A stretch of DNA of 10,273 nt from Rhodospirillaceae bacterium. Lineage in GTDB: Bacteria > Pseudomonadota > Alphaproteobacteria > Rhodospirillales > Rhodospirillaceae. Shown here one piece after another: positions 1-6,583 of the stretch (the stretch's first letter is position 1; each line of letters begins with the position of its first letter). Made by a program: the position numbers and the translations under genes. The notes below the pieces were generated by a model that was not told the origin of the DNA, made no database searches, and saw only the letters and a list, made by a program, of their open reading frames with translations. The stretch spans positions 1 to 10,273 of the forward strand of contig JAFGWD010000047.1 of assembly GCA_016937315.1 (NCBI GenBank), read 5' to 3'.

Positions 1-547
1 CATAGCCCATTCTTAAAAGCAGATCAACGACCACCTTCTCAAAGAACCAAGGGGAGTTCTGCAAGGTGCGGGTCAGCACTTCGTCGGATAGAGCCGTCTG
101 AATTTCCTTGGCTGCCGCGTCAATGCGATCATCCGGCGTGGCAGTGCTTTCTATCGATTTTGCGGAAGTCGTCTCAGCCAGAGTACCGTTAGCTTCGGAG
201 TGATTGCCACCGCGATAGAATTCCTTGAAGGGGGCATACTCCATCAATAATGCGTTGTCGATCCGCGCCGGATTCTTCGCCAGAAGCGCCCGTCCTTCAT
301 CACTGGCAATAAAGCGCCCCCGTTTTGGAACGTCGATCAGCCCAGCTTTGGACATGTAGAACTTTGCCCAATGGATGCGGTTATGCAGCACCTTCTGCCG
401 ACCGCTGGCTAGGAAGGTTTCTCGCTCTTCCTCCGTCAGCCCGAACAGGTCCGCCAAGGGCTTTTCCACGTCCGGAACCCGCGTTTCGCCTTCGGCAGCG
501 ATACGCAATAACGGCAGCATCAGTGATTGGTAATCCGGTATCGACAT
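1..547 (-). CDS. mrr: Mrr-family type IV restriction endonuclease, N-terminal part (cut by left edge)
   Basis: The gene starts at the ATG at 545-547 and reads open to base 1, giving 182 residues with no stop. The first ~95 residues (beginning MSIPDYQSLMLPLLRIAAEG) match the Mrr N-terminal winged-helix domain, including the conserved stretch around HNRIHWAKFYMSKAGLI (residues ~56-72) followed by a basic RGRF turn. A polar linker (~115-145) leads to the start of the Mrr catalytic domain, with FFEKVVVDLLLRMGY at the visible end. The catalytic aspartate and QAK motif lie beyond the window. Known Mrr enzymes are about 300 residues, cut DNA carrying foreign methylation, and in E. coli K-12 mrr lies beside hsdR. 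Here it is last of the visible operon, 47 nt after the peptidase stop, with a purine-rich GGGGGAAAAGG immediately upstream of the ATG. Identity is confident; activity cannot be judged from this fragment. Confidence 0.88.
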   Translation of the reverse strand, partial: MSIPDYQSLMLPLLRIAAEGETRVPDVEKPLADLFGLTEEERETFLASGRQKVLHNRIHWAKFYMSKAGLIDVPKRGRFIASDEGRALLAKNPARIDNALLMEYAPFKEFYRGGNHSEANGTLAETTSAKSIESTATPDDRIDAAAKEIQTALSDEVLTRTLQNSPWFFEKVVVDLLLRMGY

Positions 548-594
548 CCTTTTCCCCCTACGAACTTCCGCCCACGGCTCCCCAGGTGATGCAA

Positions 595-1347
595 TTATCC
601 GGCAAGGTCGAGCACGGTTTCTACCTTTTCAAACCCCAAAAGATGCTCGTTCCGTTCGAGCCACAGTTTGCGCTCGCGCCAATCTGAAACGAGGCGTCCT
701 ACCAACTGCCAGAATGGCTCGTCGTGATTCCGGTGTTTCAGGTGGCAGAGTTCGTGGACGACGGCATATTCCAAAACGGCCTTGGGCGCGAATACCAGCT
801 TCCAGTTGAGGTTGACTATGCGATCCTGGCCGCAGCTTCCCCACAGGTGCTTCTGGTTTTTGATCTGGAAGCCTTTTGGCTTCAACCCTTCCGCCGAATA
901 GCGCCGCACGAACTCGGCGACATCTTCCCGCACACGCTTCATGAGCCAGAGGCGTAACGCGGTTTCGATCAGGGAATCTCGTGATGCCGGGGATGCAGCC
1001 TGGGGGTATTCGATCAGAAAGCCGTTCCGATAGGTGATGCCGACCAAGGGATCAGCGCCGGGAACGACCGTGAGCTTCATCAACCGCCCCCGGTAGGGAA
1101 TCTTCGCCCCCGTCGCAAAACGATGGATGGTATGGCCTTGTGCGGATTTCGCCTGCACGGCGCGGGTTTGCTCGAATATCCAGGCACGTTTGCGATGCAG
1201 CGCCCGAGCGATCTGCTCGTCTGTGGCTGATTCCGGAACCACGACCTCGACCTCTTCGGGCGTCACCATGATTCTCGCCCGGCGCGCCACGGCGGATCGC
1301 TTCAGCACATATTCAATCTCGGTCCCACCAACCGTCAGCATCGGCAT
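595..1347 (-). CDS. YgjP/DUF45-type (M48-like) zinc metallopeptidase linked to the type I RM system
   Basis: This 250-residue protein has the YgjP-like metallopeptidase (DUF45) layout. The N-terminal half is a beta-rich region with basic patches. It is followed by the family signature WGSC at residues 169-172 and the zinc site HELCH at 198-202, with a third histidine at H208 in HRNHDEPFW. Both zinc-binding histidines, the catalytic glutamate E199 and the third ligand are intact, so an active soluble peptidase is expected. There is no signal peptide or membrane segment. The ATG lies 3 nt after the hsdR stop, and a weak AAGG site 8 nt upstream falls inside hsdR, suggesting coupled translation. 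A second in-frame ATG at codon 3 (1339-1341) is an alternative start. DUF45 proteins are frequently found next to type I hsdR genes. Their substrate is not established, so turnover of HsdR or another RM subunit is only inference. Confidence 0.88.
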   Translation of the reverse strand: MPMLTVGGTEIEYVLKRSAVARRARIMVTPEEVEVVVPESATDEQIARALHRKRAWIFEQTRAVQAKSAQGHTIHRFATGAKIPYRGRLMKLTVVPGADPLVGITYRNGFLIEYPQAASPASRDSLIETALRLWLMKRVREDVAEFVRRYSAEGLKPKGFQIKNQKHLWGSCGQDRIVNLNWKLVFAPKAVLEYAVVHELCHLKHRNHDEPFWQLVGRLVSDWRERKLWLERNEHLLGFEKVETVLDLAG

Positions 1348-1350
1348 GTT

Positions 1351-4300
1351 TCAGGCCTTGGCCATGTGCTTCAACGCGAAGTCCTCGACCTGCTCGGAGA
1401 GGGCGATGACGTCGCTGAACCCTAATCCGTGCGATAGCTTTCGCACCTCCTGCCGCAGACCTTTCCGCAGTTCACCCTTTTCCTGCCAGAACAGCGGAGC
1501 GGTTTCGTTATCCGCGTAGAGCGTCTCGATGGACGAAGCCAATGTCTCCAGGTCCTCACCGTCATGCTGCGGCTGGAATGCATTCAGCACGGCAAGGATG
1601 CCAAAGGCATTCTGCGACAGGCCGGTGCCCTCGTGCGCCGTCTCTTCTGCCTGAATGGCCTTCGCCAATTCCTCTGCGGCTTTCAGCTTTTCGCCCCATG
1701 AAATCTGGGCGTCGTCCATCTTCTTCAACAACGCTTTCAGGCGGTCGGAGAACTTACCAAACTGGTGCGGGTTGTCGGCGATTTTCTCGTAGGTGATTTT
1801 GCGGAGTTCGGTGGTCTTACGGATTGCTGCTGTTTTCAAATCGGTTTCGGTCTTTTCGTCCGGGTCAAAATCTTCCCAGAACTCCGGGTCGGTGATGTGG
1901 CGCAGCTTCACCGTGATGCTCAGGCCAGTCGCATCCAGGTGCTTGTCCAGCATCTCCCGGATTTTGCGGCTGTACTCCCGCTGATCAAAGGCTTCCTTCT
2001 TCTCAAAAACCTGGGTGCCGTAGCGCAGGAAACACGCGACCCATTTCAGGTCGTCGGTGAACTCCAGAACCGAGGTATCGGGGGATAGGGTCTCGTAGAT
2101 GGCGATGAACTCCCGCGCCAAGCTGCGAAACTCGAACCAGTGATCCTCAGTCTTCAGCGTCGCCACGAGGGCATCGTATTCGCCCTTCAGATTGCCGGTG
2201 CCACGCTTCACGCCCTTCGCCAATTTCATCACGGCGGAATGGGCGGCGCGAAGCTGGCTGCGCAGATCGTCGAGATCACGCATGGCGTTCTGCACATCAT
2301 CGGCGCGGTAGGACGACAACGCTTCATCCAGGTGGCGCGACACGCCGATGTAATCCACGATCAAGCCGTTGCGCTTGCCGGTGGCGACGCGATTGGTCCG
2401 CGCTATGGCCTGCAACAGCGTGTGTTCCTTCAGCGGCTTATCGAGATACATCACGCATTCGGCTGGGGCATCGAAGCCGGTCAGCAGCTTGTCGCATACG
2501 ATCAGGAAGTGCGGCGGCTGGCCGCGCTTGTCGAAGGCATCCTTGGCCGCTTTTTCCGCATCGTAATCCAGATAGTGCTTTCGCAGTTGCGCCCGCACGT
2601 CTTCGGTCTGCGGGTCCTCGTTGGGTTTGTCGTCTTCCTGGGATTTCGAGTAGATGCATGCCGACATCGCGGCAGCTTTTGCGCGGGCATCCTCTGCCGG
2701 AACACCCTGTTTGATCAGGTCGTCCGCGATCACGGTATCCAAGGCCTGCTTGTAGAGGATCACCGCCTCTCGGTCGAAGGCCACAATCTGCGCCTTGAAA
2801 CCATCGGGCATCGCGTAAGCTGTGAAGTGGGTCCAGATGTCGAAGGCGATCAACGCGACCCGTTTGGGGTGCTTGACCAAATCGCCGATAGAAACGCCGC
2901 GCCTCTTCAATTCTTCCAGTTTGTCGTCGGGAAGATCGGCGAACCAGTTGTCGAACAGGATGTCGATCTTGGCGTCGTCGATATGCCAATCGGTCTTTCG
3001 CCCGGTGTAGTGGATCGGCACCGTCGCGCCGTCGGCAACCGCGTCGTCGATCCCATACTTGTCGAGGTAGCCTTCGCCCTCGACGCCGAAGTTGGCATAG
3101 GTGTCCTTGTCGTTCTTCTTCACCGGTGTTCCGGTGAACCCGAAGAACCGGGCATTCGGCAAGGTGGCGCGAAGGTACGCGCCCAGGTTCTTTTCCTGGG
3201 TGCGATGGCATTCGTCCACCATCACGATCCACGATCCAGAATCGGGAATCGCCCGTTCCGACCCAGCGAACTTAAAGATCGTGGAAAGGACGGTCAGTCC
3301 GTTCAGCCCCTTACCGATGATCGACCGCAGTTCGCCGACGCTTTCGACCTGGGCGGGGTTGGGCAGGCCGCAGGCTTGAAACGTGCCGCTGATCTGATCG
3401 TCCAGGTCGATGCGGTCGGTCAAGATCAGGACGTTGGGATTGGTCAGCGCCGGATGGTTTTCCGTCAGATGGGTTTTCAGCTTCAGCGCCGCGAACACCA
3501 TGGTCAGGGATTTGCCCGATCCCTGGGTGTGCCAGATCAACCCGCGCCGATGCTTGCCCTCGATAATCCGATCCACGATCTTGTTGACCGCGCGAAATTG
3601 CTGATAGCGGCAGATTTTCTTGATCTTGCCGGTGTCCGTGGCCTCGAACACCACGAAATGGGCGATCAGATCGAGCAGGCGCGCCGGGTCCAGCAGGCAC
3701 CACAGTCCCTTCGAAAGTTCGTCAGTGAACTCGTCTGCATTCCGGGGCGCAGGATCGCGCCACGAGCCATAGAACTTCGATGGGCTTCCCGTTGCCCCAT
3801 ATAGGCAGTTGGTGCCGTCGCTGACGATGTTGAACAGGTTGGAGAAGAACAGCCGAGGGATATCCCGTTCATACTGGCGAATCTGGTCGAACGCCTCGCC
3901 ACTCTTATCCTTGGTGTTGAGGGGGGATTTGCACTCGATCACCACCAGCGGAATGCCGTTGACGTAAACCACCACGTCCGGAATCCGGGATTTCTCCGCC
4001 TTCACGTAAAGCTGATTGGTGCAGGAGAAGACGTTGTTGCCCGGGTTCTGGAAATCGATGACGCGGAGGGTTTGTTTGGTGGCTTGGCCCTGAACCGTGC
4101 GGCTGTAATTGCCCCGCAGGATTCCGAGCCATTCCTCGTTGTCGTCCTTCGCCAGCAGTTCCACATAAGCCGCCCGCGCATCCGCCTCACTTATCCCGTT
4201 GATCCGGCGCAGGGCGTCGATCAGGATCGGGCGAAACAGGACGAGGTTTTCGCTATCGCGCAGGGATGCATGGTCGGCGGGGGAGATAAAGCCGTATCCC

Positions 4301-4356
4301 ATCCCCTTCAGGCAATCGATGGTCGGCTTTTCCGCCAGCGTCCATTCCGATCCCAT
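1351..4356 (-). CDS. hsdR: Type I restriction enzyme R subunit (ATP-dependent translocase/endonuclease)
   Basis: HsdR forms the restriction complex with HsdM and HsdS, translocates DNA using ATP and cleaves at a distance from unmodified sites. From the ATG at 4356 it has 1001 residues, the normal length. The N-terminal PD-(D/E)xK nuclease shows PD at D127, ECK at E141/K143 and a QxxxY motif at Q158-Y162. The superfamily 2 motor shows TQGSGKS (277-283, Walker A), DECH (381-384), FTGTP (407-411), LLTGFDAP (624-631) and QAIARTNR (649-656). A charged helical C-terminus follows, probably for assembly. All key residues are present. The start was chosen because GGAG lies 6 nt upstream and MGSEW fits the usual N-terminus. 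ATG 4366-4368 (AGAGG only 3 nt away) and GTG 4408-4410 are in-frame alternatives. The sequence is GC-rich (about 67% in a sampled 60-base stretch), unlike the hsdS target domains. It lies 56 nt after the preceding ORF. Confidence 0.97.
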   Translation of the reverse strand: MGSEWTLAEKPTIDCLKGMGYGFISPADHASLRDSENLVLFRPILIDALRRINGISEADARAAYVELLAKDDNEEWLGILRGNYSRTVQGQATKQTLRVIDFQNPGNNVFSCTNQLYVKAEKSRIPDVVVYVNGIPLVVIECKSPLNTKDKSGEAFDQIRQYERDIPRLFFSNLFNIVSDGTNCLYGATGSPSKFYGSWRDPAPRNADEFTDELSKGLWCLLDPARLLDLIAHFVVFEATDTGKIKKICRYQQFRAVNKIVDRIIEGKHRRGLIWHTQGSGKSLTMVFAALKLKTHLTENHPALTNPNVLILTDRIDLDDQISGTFQACGLPNPAQVESVGELRSIIGKGLNGLTVLSTIFKFAGSERAIPDSGSWIVMVDECHRTQEKNLGAYLRATLPNARFFGFTGTPVKKNDKDTYANFGVEGEGYLDKYGIDDAVADGATVPIHYTGRKTDWHIDDAKIDILFDNWFADLPDDKLEELKRRGVSIGDLVKHPKRVALIAFDIWTHFTAYAMPDGFKAQIVAFDREAVILYKQALDTVIADDLIKQGVPAEDARAKAAAMSACIYSKSQEDDKPNEDPQTEDVRAQLRKHYLDYDAEKAAKDAFDKRGQPPHFLIVCDKLLTGFDAPAECVMYLDKPLKEHTLLQAIARTNRVATGKRNGLIVDYIGVSRHLDEALSSYRADDVQNAMRDLDDLRSQLRAAHSAVMKLAKGVKRGTGNLKGEYDALVATLKTEDHWFEFRSLAREFIAIYETLSPDTSVLEFTDDLKWVACFLRYGTQVFEKKEAFDQREYSRKIREMLDKHLDATGLSITVKLRHITDPEFWEDFDPDEKTETDLKTAAIRKTTELRKITYEKIADNPHQFGKFSDRLKALLKKMDDAQISWGEKLKAAEELAKAIQAEETAHEGTGLSQNAFGILAVLNAFQPQHDGEDLETLASSIETLYADNETAPLFWQEKGELRKGLRQEVRKLSHGLGFSDVIALSEQVEDFALKHMAKA

Positions 4357-4362
4357 GCTTAG

Positions 4363-4366
4363 CTCC
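4363..4366 (-). promoter_or_regulatory. Shine-Dalgarno site favouring the hsdR ATG at 4356
   Basis: GGAG on the minus strand is 6 nt upstream of the ATG at 4354-4356. A competing AGAGG at 4372-4376 is only 3 nt from the ATG at 4366-4368, so that upstream start is less well placed but remains possible. Confidence 0.5.
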
Positions 4367-4412
4367 ATTTTCCTCTGTTCGCGGCTACGCCAGTGCAATG
4401 CCTGCCACACTC

Positions 4413-5330
4413 TTAGCCATTCCGAATCTCTCGCAGTTCGTAGTAATCGCCGCGATCTTCGGCAACATACTCCTGGTCCGCCCCCAGGATTTCATATGGC
4501 AAGGGATTGTCCGCCAGCGGGTTATGGACCACGACCAAGGGAGAGTTCTCGCCACAGGCGGCGTTTATGCCTGCGGGTGTTCCGAGAATGGCACTTACAC
4601 CCGAATAGTCTGGATTGAGAAAGTTATCGGTGGGGACATCTGCACCGTTGTGGTTTTTGACAATCCGACGATACGAGAGCCTCTGATCGACAATTTCCAT
4701 AGTGTCGCGATCAATCACGATTTCGATCGGGCCGACGGGAAATGCCGCCTCAACGGCGTAAGGTAATTCCGAGATACCTTCATGGAGAAGGAACGAGGGC
4801 AATCCTAAACGACAGGCACTCACAGCCACGACATAGGGATCGTCTATACCTACAATTCCAGTTTCCAGGTATCCCGGCCTCCAGTTGCCGCGCCGCTGAG
4901 CGTGCCCAGATAGTTTTTCCTTCTTCTCCTTTAGCGCAGCCGTCCAGCGCAACAATAACTGCTCATGCGGAAAGTCTCTGACGCGAACCGGCTCTCTAAT
5001 ATCGGGAAGCACAAGCCAGTCATCTGGAAGTCCCTCCGGACCCGGACAAACTGCCTCAACCCAGATTTTTCGTCCCTCATTGAGAAAACAGAAATCTGGG
5101 CCCTCGTCTTTTGATTGAAGGTCCAGTCCGAGACCCTTCAAATGAGACGCCAGGAGCATTTCCCAGAGATAGCCGAAAAAATGCTCATCGCGTCCGCTCG
5201 TAAAGTCGGTGTCGAACTTGGTGTCCTTCAGACCCCATTCATCGTACCGCTTAAAGAGGCCCGTCAGACATTCCCGAACTCTACGGTTTTCGGAGAAACG
5301 TCGTTCCAGGTAGGATTCAACTTGCCCCAT
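4413..5330 (-). CDS. Unrecognised 305-aa protein between hsdS and hsdR; possible PD-(D/E)xK-like fold
   Basis: I do not recognise this family. The ATG overlaps the hsdS stop as TAATG, so translation is probably coupled to hsdS, and the stop precedes the hsdR ATG by 56 nt. There is no signal peptide, membrane helix, Walker A or HExxH. Residues 48-62 look helical and contain E57. They are followed by GPDF (77-80) and a hydrophobic strand ending in WVEAVCP (90-96). The spacing E57...D79...E92 resembles the PD-(D/E)xK nuclease core, but the lysine expected two residues after E92 is Val94. A basic helix rich in Lys/Arg follows (128-147). The C-terminal half has hydrophobic strands at VVAVSA (167-172), GVSAIL (244-249) and LVVVHNP (265-271). 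Some type I loci carry an accessory gene in this position, prrC in E. coli being the classic case, but this protein lacks the PrrC ATPase motifs. The reading frame is convincing; the function is unknown. Confidence 0.85.
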   Translation of the reverse strand: MGQVESYLERRFSENRRVRECLTGLFKRYDEWGLKDTKFDTDFTSGRDEHFFGYLWEMLLASHLKGLGLDLQSKDEGPDFCFLNEGRKIWVEAVCPGPEGLPDDWLVLPDIREPVRVRDFPHEQLLLRWTAALKEKKEKLSGHAQRRGNWRPGYLETGIVGIDDPYVVAVSACRLGLPSFLLHEGISELPYAVEAAFPVGPIEIVIDRDTMEIVDQRLSYRRIVKNHNGADVPTDNFLNPDYSGVSAILGTPAGINAACGENSPLVVVHNPLADNPLPYEILGADQEYVAEDRGDYYELREIRNG

Positions 5331-6583
5331 TAGCCCACCACACGTTTTTGCCCCGTGAGGAGGCAGGGCATAAGGCTCGCCTTGACAGACTGGAGGCGCG
5401 TCAGACGCTCTTTGTTTATTTCGATACAGTCATCAAATTCGTCGGCAATCATAGATATTTTTTCTTGCTCGCCCATAGGCGGGAGAAGAATTTTCAATGC
5501 CCTGAAGGTCGGCATATATATCGTTTTATGAGTACTTCCACTTGCGAGATTCTCCCAGACACCTTGCATCCAACGGAATAAATGGAGGAGGTAGCGGTTA
5601 TTAAGCCGATCCCCGCAAATGTAGTTTGCAAAATCTTGGCTTGTGGCCATATCTTGTCCCATAATTACACAATGCCCAACAGACGCCGTCCGGGAAAATA
5701 CGACCGTTCCCTTTGGAAGAAGTCTCGCAGACGAGTTGTCGAGGCCTTTTTGTGAGATGGTCAGAGTTGTTTCCGATAAAATTCTATTCTCAAGCCGCTT
5801 TGTATCGTGCAGTGAAATCCATGGGATTCCTTCGCCCCAATACTCTCCAATCTTCCTGCTTGGCGTGTGCCCACTCTGAAGCTCAGCCACGTCTGAGAGA
5901 CTTACAAGTTCCCATTCACATGGAATCTCGCAGATATTTGCGATCTTTCCAACGTTCCATTGGGGCAGCGGTTTGAACTTAGTGTGTCCGATGCCTTTGG
6001 TGAGCAGACGTTTCAGCACACCTTGCTTCACCGTCCGGGTCTGATCGATCACCGCCTGGGTTGCCGCGATGGCGTCGTCCACGCTGGACAGGATTTCCGC
6101 GATGCGCCGTTGCTCGGGGAGAGGGGGAACTCCAATTGATATCGTTTCAAAAACCCAGTTTGGCACCCGTTGTCGTCCCGTGGTGCCAATCATATTCCCT
6201 ATGGCTGGACCCCTAACAATATTGCTGCGTGCTAAATGATAGACATATTTTGGGTCTGTTTTTCCAGGTTTAGGCCCAAAAATAATCAACTCCGTTGAGC
6301 CCGCGCCAACTTGACCATCTTTTAGAAAATCCACAAAGCCAGTCTTTCCATTTTCTACGCAAGGTGTAATCCGCGCAAACAAAGTATCCCCATTTCTGAA
6401 CTTTGCACCTGAGCCATTCGCAGTTTTCACCTCAAATCGTAAAATTCTTGGTCCTTCAACAGGAACAGAGGCCATCTCCACGAATGGCAAACATTCTCCC
6501 GTTTTAACGCTTCGCTTTGGATTAATGTCTACTGCTTCACAAAAAGCAGACACTTCCCACCCTTCCGGAACATCAGCCGACAT
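5330..6583 (-). CDS. hsdS: Type I restriction-modification specificity subunit
   Basis: HsdS binds the bipartite recognition sequence and scaffolds two HsdM and two HsdR. The 417-residue protein has two target-recognition domains (TRDs). The first follows PEGWEVSAF (from residue ~7) and the second follows CEWELVSLSDVAELQSG (from ~222). Each ends in the same helix-entry motif, PPLPEQRRIAEILSSVDDAI (154-173) and PPMGEQEKISMIADEFDDCI (368-387). These are the conserved repeats whose long helices pack as an antiparallel coiled coil. RIT (~71-73) and SRTASVG (~297-303) are typical TRD strand motifs. The ATG at 6581-6583 was preferred over an in-frame TTG at 6587-6589 because AAGGAG lies 7 nt upstream of the ATG. 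The start overlaps the hsdM end by 11 bp. The TRD-coding stretches are markedly AT-richer than the central repeat. The two TRDs differ, so an asymmetric target is expected; it cannot be read from sequence. Confidence 0.95.
   Translation of the reverse strand: MSADVPEGWEVSAFCEAVDINPKRSVKTGECLPFVEMASVPVEGPRILRFEVKTANGSGAKFRNGDTLFARITPCVENGKTGFVDFLKDGQVGAGSTELIIFGPKPGKTDPKYVYHLARSNIVRGPAIGNMIGTTGRQRVPNWVFETISIGVPPLPEQRRIAEILSSVDDAIAATQAVIDQTRTVKQGVLKRLLTKGIGHTKFKPLPQWNVGKIANICEIPCEWELVSLSDVAELQSGHTPSRKIGEYWGEGIPWISLHDTKRLENRILSETTLTISQKGLDNSSARLLPKGTVVFSRTASVGHCVIMGQDMATSQDFANYICGDRLNNRYLLHLFRWMQGVWENLASGSTHKTIYMPTFRALKILLPPMGEQEKISMIADEFDDCIEINKERLTRLQSVKASLMPCLLTGQKRVVG

Noticed and set aside
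2140..3804. 554-codon open frame on the plus strand opposite hsdR
   Set aside because: It lies wholly antisense to hsdR, which has every expected motif. The translation has no recognisable domain, and long mirror frames are common opposite GC-rich genes.
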